A stretch of DNA of 33,612 bases from Flavobacteriales bacterium (lineage in GTDB: Bacteria > Bacteroidota > Bacteroidia > Flavobacteriales_D > Crocinitomicaceae): the NCBI GenBank assembly GCA_022361195.1, contig JAKSBJ010000327.1, positions 1 through 33,612 of the forward strand, given 5' to 3'. The position numbers and the translations under genes were made by a program. Below the pieces are notes generated by a model. It had not been told where the DNA came from, did not search any database, and saw only the letters and a list, made by a program, of their open reading frames with translations. Of this stretch, positions 26,269 to 33,612 are shown piece after piece; the stretch's first letter is position 1, and every line of letters begins with the position of its first letter.

Positions 26269-27261
26269 ATGGAAAGAAAGAGAGTTTTAATCACAGGAGC
26301 GGCAGGTTTCTTAGGTTCACACCTTTGCGATCGCTTCATCAAAGAAGATTATCATGTTATTGCCATGGATAATCTCATTACCGGACGATTAAAAAATATC
26401 CAACACCTTATGGATTTGGAGAATTTTGAATTCGTTCAACACGATGTAAGTACCTTCATCAAAATAGAAGGTAAACTGGATTATATTCTACACTTTGCCT
26501 CTCCGGCTAGTCCAATTGATTACCTCAAAATTCCTATTCAAACCTTAAAGGTGGGATCACTCGGTATTCACAATTGTTTGGGATTAGCCAAAGCTAAAAA
26601 TGCCACTTTAATGATTGCCTCAACTTCTGAAGTTTATGGTGATCCTGAAGTACACCCTCAAACAGAAGATTATTGGGGACACGTTAATCCAATTGGTCCA
26701 CGAGGCGTTTATGATGAAGCAAAACGTTTCCAGGAAGCCATGACGATGGCTTATCATACCTATCACAATTTGGATACTCGCATTGTGCGAATCTTTAACA
26801 CCTATGGCCCTCGAATGCGATTAAATGACGGAAGGGTATTACCTGCTTTTATTGGTCAGGCCTTACGTGGTGAAGACTTAACCGTATTTGGAGACGGATC
26901 TCAAACCCGATCATTCTGTTATGTCGATGATTTGGTTGAAGGAATTTACCGTTTGTTACATTCTGATTATCATCAACCAGTTAATATTGGAAACCCGGAT
27001 GAAATTACCATTGGTGATTTTGCCGAGGAAATTATTCAGTTGACTGGGACAACACAAAAGGTGATTTACAAAGAACTTCCTGTAAACGACCCTAAACAAC
27101 GGCGTCCAGATATTAGCCGAGCAAAAGAAGTTTTGGGTTGGGAACCTCAAGTTGACCGTGCCGAAGGACTAAAAAGAACCTACGAGTATTTTAAAGGGTT
27201 GAGTAAAGAAGAACTCAATACCAAAGAGCATTACAATTTTGATGCTTTCATCAAAAAATGA
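26269..27261 (+). CDS. uxs: UDP-glucuronate decarboxylase (UDP-xylose synthase)
   Basis: This extended short-chain dehydrogenase of 330 residues oxidises UDP-glucuronate at C4, decarboxylates it and reduces the 4-keto intermediate to UDP-xylose. It shows the NAD motif [14 protein letters not shown], the catalytic pair Y148 and K152 in YDEAKR with the upstream STSEVYG, and the markers [26 protein letters not shown] and [16 protein letters not shown]. The start is immediately downstream of ugd (three bases), the usual pairing. Length fits bacterial UXS (about 310-330). The symbol is a family label. Use of the product by a glycosyltransferase is not visible in this window. Confidence 0.93.
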   Translation: MERKRVLITGAAGFLGSHLCDRFIKEDYHVIAMDNLITGRLKNIQHLMDLENFEFVQHDVSTFIKIEGKLDYILHFASPASPIDYLKIPIQTLKVGSLGIHNCLGLAKAKNATLMIASTSEVYGDPEVHPQTEDYWGHVNPIGPRGVYDEAKRFQEAMTMAYHTYHNLDTRIVRIFNTYGPRMRLNDGRVLPAFIGQALRGEDLTVFGDGSQTRSFCYVDDLVEGIYRLLHSDYHQPVNIGNPDEITIGDFAEEIIQLTGTTQKVIYKELPVNDPKQRRPDISRAKEVLGWEPQVDRAEGLKRTYEYFKGLSKEELNTKEHYNFDAFIKK

Positions 27262-27345
27262 GTCAGTTAAGAAATTAGCTTTCCACCTTTTTTGATTTTC
27301 TCTTGCCCGCATTTATTCCGTATATTTAGGCAAAACTATTCCACG

Positions 27346-30300
27346 ATGAAACAATGGTTACTCCTCAGCTGCCTTTTTGGTGGTTTGTTCTCGCTTTATG
27401 GGCAGGAATACAAGGCCTTAATGAATGATCCATCGGTTAATTTTTACGATGTGGTTAATGCCGCCGAAGCTTATTTTGAAACCCATGGTAAAGGAAAAGG
27501 ATCAGGTTGGAAAGGTTATCAAAGATGGAAATTTGAGAACGAGCCTAAGTTTTTCCCTACAGGAGACAGAACAGCAGTTAATCATTATTTACCTGAAAAA
27601 GAGTTTCAAAAATTTGTTGCTACTTATGGTAATTCAGGAGACAGAGCTTTATTCGATGATGGATGGGAAGCCCTAGGTCCCTTTTCCATTGATAGTGTTA
27701 CCGGACATTATTCGGCCGGATTAGGGAGAATCGAGACTTTTTATGTAGATCCAGCGGACGATGACCGACTCTATTTGGGATCGCGAAGTGGTGGTTTTTG
27801 GAAAAGTTTAGACGGCGGAGCGAGCTGGACTGGAAGTACTACAGCTTTTGAAATTGCCTCTGGTGTTAATACCATGACAGTTTCTCCAACTGATCCTAAC
27901 ATTGTTTTGGTCAATCTTAAAAACGCTCAAAACTCAACTTCACACGGAATTTTCCGTTCTACCGATGCAGGTGATAGTTGGGAAATGACTCCTTTTAATC
28001 CTGAAAACATTGGCTGGGGAGGTTTAGGCGATAATGAATCTATTTATAAAGTTGCTTATCATCCCACAGTTCCAGGTTTAGTTTTTGTTTGTACTTCAGA
28101 GGGTCTTTATCGCTCCGATGATGATTTAGCAAGCTGGATTAATCTATTACCATCGGGAATTATTACTGAAATTGAGTTTCATCCTACCAATCCGGATATT
28201 GTTTACGTCTACGATTCCTATTACTGGAGTGGAAACCGTGACCATATTTACACCTCAACCGATATGGGATTGAGTTGGACTTTGGGGAATGAAATCATCG
28301 GAAATGATAACTCCTCGGGTGAAATTTCAGCTAGTGGTGATTGTCCAGACTGCTTGTATTTTGCATCAACCAACGGAGTTTGGAAATCAGAAGATAACGG
28401 AATGAACTTCGACCTCATTTCTGTTCCAACAGGAAGTTGCGATGGTTTTGTGGTGAATGATCTTGATACTTCTGTAATGATTTACGGTTATCTGAACACC
28501 TACAAATCATTAAACGGAGGGCAAACTTTCTCTTTGAGTGCAGGCTGGACTATGAGCGCTGCCGATTATTGGTCGGGAGATTATGTCCATGCTGATTTGA
28601 GAGAAGCAAAATGTTACGATGGTGTTTTTTATTTAAGTTCAGACGGGCTCTTTGTTCGCTCATATGATAATGGAACCACCTGGGAAATTTTGACCAACGA
28701 CGTCAACATTCGTGAGAACTATAATTTGGGAGTTAGCCAGTCCAATCATTATCGGTCTATTGCTGGTTCGCAGGACAATGGAACCTCCATTAAAAAGAAA
28801 GATACCTGGGTAGAGTTTTATGGTGCTGACGGAATGGAAGGTATTATTCATCCCTTGCAAGATGATTACATGATCACAAGTTTACAATATGGTGGTAGAA
28901 GACGAACTTTAACTGGCGGAACAACACAATCAGGAGCCACTCCTTCTGGTCAAAATGGTGGGTGGATCGCACCATTGTTTTACGACCCTAACGATCAAAT
29001 GACAGTTTACTCGGTTGGAGAAAATGTGTGGAGGTCAGAAGATTTTGGATCGAGTTGGACCATGATGGGAAGCCCTTCATTTGGTGGTACAATGGACTTT
29101 GGAACTATTGCCGAAAATAACTCCAACATTATTGTACTCAGCAACAATGACGACATTGCAATTTCATATAACCAAGGAGTTTCCTTCGCTGATATTGGTA
29201 CAGGATTACCTAATTATTCGATTACTGATATTGCTTTTGACCCCAATGATGACAATGTTATTGTGGTTACTTATGGTCATTATCAAGAAGATGGACAAAA
29301 GGTATTTATCTCATACGATCAAGGAGGCAGTTGGTCAAATATCACCTATAATTTAGGAAACATGCCCATTCGATCAGTAGTCATTGATCATACAGATGAA
29401 TCTAACATTTACCTTGGAGCGGAAATCGGTGTTTTCACAATGCCAATTGGTGGTGGACTTTGGACACTTTACAACGAAGACCTACCAAATGTATCCACGC
29501 GTGAGTTAGAAGTTGTTTGGGGATCAAACACACTTAGAGGAGCAACCTGGGGAAGTGGTCTTTGGGAATATACATTAGTAGGTCGACAAGATTATCCAGC
29601 GATTTTGGAATGCTGGAATTCGGATAAACCAACCTTTGAAGTTCCGACCGATGAAAATCCTCAATTGGTATCAGCCATTATATCTTATGATGGTGAATTA
29701 TCTGAAGTTTATTGTCAATGGTCAGTTGACGCTCCTACATTTGAAAATACCATTGAAATGTACAATTACGAAGACAGTACCTGGAAAACCGTGAAACCAA
29801 TTCCAGCTATGGATGAAGGAACCAAGGTTTTCTTTAAAGTTTTTGCAATTGGAGAATCAGGAGACACCACAGAAACATACAAATTCATGTATGAAGTTCA
29901 ACCATTTGGTTATTGTATTGCCGAAGGACATCCTGGAACCGGATCGGACTATTTGAATTATATGGAACTTAACGGAGTCTCTAACCCAAGTGGACAGGAA
30001 TACTATGGAGACTTTACTGCTGTCGAAATTGAACTGTGGGAAGATTCAACCTACACCTTAGAACTAGGCTTAAACTACGCATGGAATCCAGATACCTGTG
30101 GAGCCTGGATCGATTATAATCACAATGGAAGCTTTGAAGATGAGGAGTTCATTTTAATGAGTGAGATTAACCTCTCTACTTTTGAATCTTTTGGTGAATT
30201 TACGGTTCCGGATGTTGAATTCTATACTGATATTCCGGTTCGCATGCGGGTGAGAAACTTGTATTGGGACACTCCTCCTACTCCGTGTGGTATTATTGCT

Positions 30301-31059
30301 GGAGAGGTAGAAGATTACACAATTATTGTTAGAGGATATCCGGATATGATTGGCTATGAAATGAGCAACGATACCATTTGCAAGAATGATGAAGTTAGTT
30401 TTGAATATTGTGGAGAAACGGCTGACTCTATTCAATGGACCTTCTCCAACGGTACAGACTCTTTTTCGTTTACGGGAGAAGATGGGACTCTTGCAATTCT
30501 TGAGGGAGGAAATTACGATCTGCAAATAACACTTTACAAATATGGTGTTCCGGCTGTGTATGATTATCCGGGAGCACTTTATGTACATTCTTTCAACCTT
30601 GATGTTGCGACGGATGTAATGACATTAACCGCTGAAGAGGAAGTTGCCGATTACCAATGGATTGATTGCTCTGACTGGAGTTTGATTCCTGGTGCAACGG
30701 ATCAAGCCTATACCACTCCTGTTGATGGAGATTTCGCGGTTATTCTAAACAACGATTATTGTATCGATACCTCGGCTTGTTTTACCATTAATACCTCTGC
30801 CATTTTGGAGAACGATTTCGAACACAGTATTTTATTGTATCCAAACCCTACCAAAGGGGTATTTAATATCGACCTTGGTGAAATCCGAAACAAAATAGCT
30901 ATAAAGGCTTATGATGTTAATGGAAGTGTAGTTTTTGATACATTTGTTTTAGACAATTCAATGGCCGAAATAGATATTACCGCTCTGGCCGATGGAATTT
31001 ATTATTTCCACATTGAATCAGAGGGTAAAAAGGCGGTCATTAGAGTCAGTAAGATTTAA
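27346..31059 (+). CDS. Large T9SS cargo protein: Asp-box propeller, GEVED domain, type A sorting tail
   Basis: The ATG at 27346 opens the signal peptide MKQWLLLSCLFGGLFSLYGQ; an upstream TTG reading is less likely. The 1237-residue product has at least eight Asp-box motifs (STDAGDSWEM, STDMGLSWTL, SYDNGTTWEI, SEDFGSSWTM, SYDQGGSWSN and others) across about residues 150-720, as in sortilin or sialidase-type propellers. A GEVED domain lies at about 855-995 (GAWIDYNHNGSFEDEEFI, ending GEVEDYTIIV), followed by an Ig-like part. The type A sorting domain starts near 1163 (ILLYPNPTKGVFNI) and ends with ADGIYYFHIESEGKKAVIRV. There is no sialidase catalytic set that I can see, so binding or an unknown function is as likely as catalysis. 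It sits within the sugar cluster and its stop is directly followed by the next ATG, so it shares a transcript with it. Confidence 0.9.
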   Translation: MKQWLLLSCLFGGLFSLYGQEYKALMNDPSVNFYDVVNAAEAYFETHGKGKGSGWKGYQRWKFENEPKFFPTGDRTAVNHYLPEKEFQKFVATYGNSGDRALFDDGWEALGPFSIDSVTGHYSAGLGRIETFYVDPADDDRLYLGSRSGGFWKSLDGGASWTGSTTAFEIASGVNTMTVSPTDPNIVLVNLKNAQNSTSHGIFRSTDAGDSWEMTPFNPENIGWGGLGDNESIYKVAYHPTVPGLVFVCTSEGLYRSDDDLASWINLLPSGIITEIEFHPTNPDIVYVYDSYYWSGNRDHIYTSTDMGLSWTLGNEIIGNDNSSGEISASGDCPDCLYFASTNGVWKSEDNGMNFDLISVPTGSCDGFVVNDLDTSVMIYGYLNTYKSLNGGQTFSLSAGWTMSAADYWSGDYVHADLREAKCYDGVFYLSSDGLFVRSYDNGTTWEILTNDVNIRENYNLGVSQSNHYRSIAGSQDNGTSIKKKDTWVEFYGADGMEGIIHPLQDDYMITSLQYGGRRRTLTGGTTQSGATPSGQNGGWIAPLFYDPNDQMTVYSVGENVWRSEDFGSSWTMMGSPSFGGTMDFGTIAENNSNIIVLSNNDDIAISYNQGVSFADIGTGLPNYSITDIAFDPNDDNVIVVTYGHYQEDGQKVFISYDQGGSWSNITYNLGNMPIRSVVIDHTDESNIYLGAEIGVFTMPIGGGLWTLYNEDLPNVSTRELEVVWGSNTLRGATWGSGLWEYTLVGRQDYPAILECWNSDKPTFEVPTDENPQLVSAIISYDGELSEVYCQWSVDAPTFENTIEMYNYEDSTWKTVKPIPAMDEGTKVFFKVFAIGESGDTTETYKFMYEVQPFGYCIAEGHPGTGSDYLNYMELNGVSNPSGQEYYGDFTAVEIELWEDSTYTLELGLNYAWNPDTCGAWIDYNHNGSFEDEEFILMSEINLSTFESFGEFTVPDVEFYTDIPVRMRVRNLYWDTPPTPCGIIAGEVEDYTIIVRGYPDMIGYEMSNDTICKNDEVSFEYCGETADSIQWTFSNGTDSFSFTGEDGTLAILEGGNYDLQITLYKYGVPAVYDYPGALYVHSFNLDVATDVMTLTAEEEVADYQWIDCSDWSLIPGATDQAYTTPVDGDFAVILNNDYCIDTSACFTINTSAILENDFEHSILLYPNPTKGVFNIDLGEIRNKIAIKAYDVNGSVVFDTFVLDNSMAEIDITALADGIYYFHIESEGKKAVIRVSKI

Positions 31060-31644
31060 ATGAGTCAGGAAAAAGATTACTTTATACATGAAACAGCCGT
31101 TGTTGATGACGGTTGTGAAATTGGAAGCGGAACTAAAATCTGGCATTTTAGCCACATTATGCCCGAGAGTAAAATTGGCCTTAATTGTAACATCGGGCAA
31201 AATGTGGTGATTTCCCCTCAGGTAATTCTGGGTAATAATGTTAAAGTACAGAATAACGTTTCTGTTTACACAGGAGCGGAATGTGAAGACGATGTTTTTC
31301 TAGGTCCATCCGCTGTTTTCACCAATGTTATCAATCCCAGATCGGCCGTAAATCGCCGGAATCAATACCAAAAAACGCTCGTAAAAAAAGGTGCAACAAT
31401 TGGTGCTAATGCGACCATTGTTTGTGGCAATACTATTGGCGAGTACGCGTTAATAGGTGCTGGAGCTGTTGTTACAAAAGATGTTCCTGCCTTTGCACTT
31501 TTGGTTGGAAATCCGGCAAAACAAATGGGTTGGGTAAGCACGCATGGTTGCAAACTGGAATTTGGAGCAGATCAAACTGCTACCTGCCCCGAAAGTCACG
31601 AAAAGTACCAACTAAAAGAAGGTAAAATTGAACCTCTAACTTGA
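31060..31644 (+). CDS. wbpD: WbpD/WlbB-type sugar N-acetyltransferase
   Basis: WbpD acetylates the 3-amino group of UDP-GlcNAc(3NH2)A. The 194-residue protein is a left-handed beta helix with hexapeptide repeats. It carries the subfamily marks KIWHFSHIMP, CNIGQNVVISPQVILGNN, VQNNVSVYTGAECEDDVFLG, FTNVINPRSAVNR and KGATIGANATIVCGNTIG, and the loop YALIGAGAVVTKDVP before the acetyl-CoA site. The H in IWHFSH corresponds to a conserved residue of the family. The C terminus (HGCKLEFG, then CPESHEKY) keeps two cysteines of what in relatives is often a four-cysteine tail. The gene starts on the base after the T9SS cargo stop and precedes the WbpB-like oxidoreductase by 12 bases. Confidence 0.92.
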   Translation: MSQEKDYFIHETAVVDDGCEIGSGTKIWHFSHIMPESKIGLNCNIGQNVVISPQVILGNNVKVQNNVSVYTGAECEDDVFLGPSAVFTNVINPRSAVNRRNQYQKTLVKKGATIGANATIVCGNTIGEYALIGAGAVVTKDVPAFALLVGNPAKQMGWVSTHGCKLEFGADQTATCPESHEKYQLKEGKIEPLT

Positions 31645-31656
31645 TCCGTCCTTTAT

Positions 31657-32703
31657 ATGACAGACGAAAAAGATATTATAAAATTTGCCGTAGTAGGTTG
31701 TGGACACATTGGTAAACGGCACGCTACTATGATTCAACGTAATTCCGAATCAGAACTGGTTGCCCTGGTTGACAGCCGTCCGAAATCAGATTTGGAGCTT
31801 GGAAAGTTTGAGAACATTCCATTCTTTTCATCACTTGAAGAATTATTAGAAAGTGAATTGGAGTATGAAGTAGTAGCCATTTGTACCCCAAATGGTCTTC
31901 ACTCAGACCAGGCTAATATGTCCATTGAAGCGGGAAAGCATGTAGTTTGCGAAAAACCAATGGGTCTTTCAAAGGACAAATGCGAAAAGGTTATTTACAA
32001 CGCCCTTAAAAATTCAAAGCAAGTATTTTGTGTCATGCAAAATCGTTACTCTCCTCCTTCTGTTTGGATTAAGGAAGTGATTGAGCAAGGAATTATGGGA
32101 GAGATTTTCATGGTTCAACTCAATTGCTACTGGAATCGTGATGATCGCTATTATCAACCCAATGGATGGAAGGGAACCCAGGAGTTAGACGGAGGAACAC
32201 TATTTACCCAATTCTCTCACTTTGTTGACATCATGTTTTGGTTATTTGGAGACATTACCAACATTCAGGGAAAATTCAACGATTTCAATCATCAAAACCT
32301 CACTGAGTTTGAAGACTCTGGGTTTGTTTCCTTTGATTTTATAAATGGTGGAATGGGATCTTTAAACTATTCAACCGCAGTTTGGGAAAGTAATTTAGAA
32401 AGCTCAATGACCATTATCGGAAGTAAAGGTTCGGTAAAAATTAGTGGACAATACATGAACGAAATTGAAGTTTGTAATATCGAAAATTACGAAATGCCCG
32501 AACTTCCTCCATCCAATCCGGCAAACGATTATGGAGCTTATAAAGGCTCTGCAGCCAATCATCATTATGTCATTGAAAATGTGGTCAATTCACTCAAACA
32601 AAGAACCTCTCCATCTACCAATGCACTGGAAGGTTTAAAGGTTGTAGAGATAATAGAGCGTATCTATGCCGTGAGAGATGCCCAATTAAAAAATAAAAAC
32701 TAA
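31657..32703 (+). CDS. wbpB: Gfo/Idh/MocA oxidoreductase, WbpB/WlbA type
   Basis: The 348-residue protein has the N-terminal NAD fold FAVVGCGHIGKRHATMI, the conserved CEKPMGLSKDKCE with the catalytic Lys, and the substrate side QNRYSPP and GGTLFTQFSHFVDIMFWLFGD with the conserved His and Asp. WbpB oxidises UDP-GlcNAcA at C3 to the 3-keto sugar used by the aminotransferase. Here the WbpD-like gene is 12 bases upstream and a TviB/WbpO-like dehydrogenase 51 bases downstream, so the pathway assignment is good even though the Gfo/Idh family is broad. Another UDP-sugar oxidase is the alternative. Confidence 0.85.
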   Translation: MTDEKDIIKFAVVGCGHIGKRHATMIQRNSESELVALVDSRPKSDLELGKFENIPFFSSLEELLESELEYEVVAICTPNGLHSDQANMSIEAGKHVVCEKPMGLSKDKCEKVIYNALKNSKQVFCVMQNRYSPPSVWIKEVIEQGIMGEIFMVQLNCYWNRDDRYYQPNGWKGTQELDGGTLFTQFSHFVDIMFWLFGDITNIQGKFNDFNHQNLTEFEDSGFVSFDFINGGMGSLNYSTAVWESNLESSMTIIGSKGSVKISGQYMNEIEVCNIENYEMPELPPSNPANDYGAYKGSAANHHYVIENVVNSLKQRTSPSTNALEGLKVVEIIERIYAVRDAQLKNKN

Positions 32704-32708
32704 ATTTG
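32701..32708 (+). promoter_or_regulatory. TAnnTTTG box overlapping the end of the WbpB-like gene
   Basis: TAAATTTG matches the -7 box and begins in the stop codon of the WbpB-like gene, 46 bases before the next ATG. A short CCCT...AGGG hairpin (32712-32727) follows. It could give the dehydrogenase gene its own transcript, but no -33 element is evident. Confidence 0.25.
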
Positions 32709-32754
32709 CCACCCTGCCTTTGTAGGGATATGACACTGAAAATTATACTACCAG

Positions 32755-33612
32755 ATGAGTTCAATCTACGACAAACTTGTAAATAAAGAGGCTACATTAG
32801 CCGTTATAGGTCTTGGATATGTTGGTTTACCAATTGCCCTTGAATTTGCTAAAAAAATCAAGGTTATAGGATTTGATATCAACCAAAAAAGAGTTGATAT
32901 GATGAAGAACAATATTGACCCTTCCAATGAATTAGAAGCTTCTGATTTTGAAGGGTGTGATATTGAATTTACAGCAAGTTTGGAAGATTTAAAAGCAGCT
33001 TCGTTTTACGTTGTTGCAGTTCCAACCCCAATTGATGCTAGTAAAGAACCAGATTTGACTCCACTAATAGGAGCTAGTACAACGGTTGGTAAAGTTTTGA
33101 AAAAAGGAGATTACGTGGTTTACGAATCAACTGTTTACCCCGGATGTACAGAGGAAGATTGTATTCCAGTATTGGAACAAGAATCTGGATTAAAATTCAA
33201 AGAAGACTTTAAAGTAGGATATTCCCCAGAGCGAATTAACCCAGGAGACAAGGTAAACACTTTGGCTTCTATTGTTAAAGTTTCTTCGGGATGCGATAAA
33301 GAATCAGCTGAAGATATTGCTAAGACCTATGAGTTGGTTGTAACAGCAGGTGTTCATAGAGCTGCATCGATCAAAGTTGCTGAGGCTGCAAAAATTATAG
33401 AAAATACTCAACGTGATGTCAACATTGCGTTAATCAATGAACTTTCAATCATTTTTAACCGATTGGGAATCAACACCTACGATGTTTTGGAAGCTGCCGG
33501 AACAAAATGGAATTTCTTAAACTTCCGTCCGGGATTGGTGGGAGGACACTGTATTGGTGTAGATCCTTACTACTTAACTCACAAAGCAAAAGAGTTAGGA
33601 TATCATGCTAAA
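32755..33612 (+). CDS. UDP-N-acetylhexosamine 6-dehydrogenase (TviB/WbpO/WbpA type), cut by the window edge
   Basis: This frame is open from the ATG at 32755 to the end (286 codons of an expected about 420-430). The NAD motif [16 protein letters not shown] starts near residue 15, followed by [34 protein letters not shown] and the central helix [23 protein letters not shown]. Catalytic C266 lies in [23 protein letters not shown]. That pattern marks the clade acting on UDP-GlcNAc or UDP-GalNAc (TviB, WbpO, WbpA), in contrast with the Ugd of this cluster. It would supply UDP-N-acetyl-hexosaminuronate to the WbpB-like enzyme upstream. Which hexosamine is used cannot be decided from the visible part. 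Confidence 0.9.
   Translation, partial: MSSIYDKLVNKEATLAVIGLGYVGLPIALEFAKKIKVIGFDINQKRVDMMKNNIDPSNELEASDFEGCDIEFTASLEDLKAASFYVVAVPTPIDASKEPDLTPLIGASTTVGKVLKKGDYVVYESTVYPGCTEEDCIPVLEQESGLKFKEDFKVGYSPERINPGDKVNTLASIVKVSSGCDKESAEDIAKTYELVVTAGVHRAASIKVAEAAKIIENTQRDVNIALINELSIIFNRLGINTYDVLEAAGTKWNFLNFRPGLVGGHCIGVDPYYLTHKAKELGYHAK

Noticed and set aside
30154..30588. 144-residue minus-strand ORF inside the T9SS cargo gene
   Set aside because: It is a shadow of the cargo frame, which has clear GEVED and Ig-like domains across the same bases.
32709..32730. CCCT...AGGG hairpin after the WbpB-like gene as a terminator
   Set aside because: The stem is only four bases and is not followed by a T run.

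Overview
This window reads as chromosomal DNA of a Bacteroidota bacterium, most likely a member of the Flavobacteriia. It is AT-rich, there is no consistent Shine-Dalgarno signal, and several genes have a TAnnTTTG box just upstream, which is the -7 element of Bacteroidota promoters. It encodes type IX secretion system (T9SS) cargo with both kinds of C-terminal sorting domain, a PorP/SprF protein, and family pairings typical of Flavobacteriales (ZapA next to RNase Y, DUF4920 lipoprotein). No tRNA, rRNA, insertion sequence, prophage or CRISPR array was seen, and no gene-free stretch exceeds 300 bases.

Layout. 1-960: a leftward TPR protein, apparently frameshifted, and a small membrane protein. 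1137-2905: a rightward set made of an ECF sigma factor with a cysteine-bearing C-terminal extension, an exported SRPBCC protein and a small conserved protein, closed by a terminator. 5903-2989 (minus): ZapB-like coiled coil, zapA, a structured spacer that may be a 6S-type RNA, rny (RNase Y) and a methyltransferase. 6079-12073 (plus): M23 peptidase, a secreted Ig/PKD-like protein, a histidine kinase and OmpR-type regulator pair, a CsaA-like tRNA-binding protein and a DUF4920 lipoprotein. 19036-12132 (minus): a tight three-gene operon of a giant gliding-motility-type secreted protein (CHU_C tail), PorP/SprF and a TPR-PD40-OmpA protein with an added DUF1573 domain. 19235-21757 (plus): gdhA, a methyltransferase and a small conserved protein. 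23697-21754 (minus): an outer-membrane-barrel-like protein and kdtA, the latter broken by a one-base shift in a run of nine A.

23796 to the right edge is a surface-sugar cluster: DegT aminotransferase (WbpE/PorR type), UDP-glucose dehydrogenase, UDP-glucuronate decarboxylase, a large T9SS cargo protein, WbpD-type acetyltransferase, WbpB-type oxidoreductase and a TviB/WbpO/WbpA-type UDP-sugar dehydrogenase cut by the edge. Together they can account for UDP-2,3-diacetamido-2,3-dideoxy-glucuronate (dehydrogenase, 3-oxidase, aminotransferase, acetyltransferase) plus UDP-glucuronate and UDP-xylose. In Porphyromonas the Wbp pathway is needed to anchor T9SS cargo to A-LPS, so a cargo gene abutting the acetyltransferase gene with no spacing is the most suggestive arrangement here.

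Most of the window is ordinary for the phylum. The points most worth checking are the cargo/sugar linkage, the kdtA frameshift, the OmpA-DUF1573 fusion, the zapA-rny RNA and the cysteine-bearing sigma factor.
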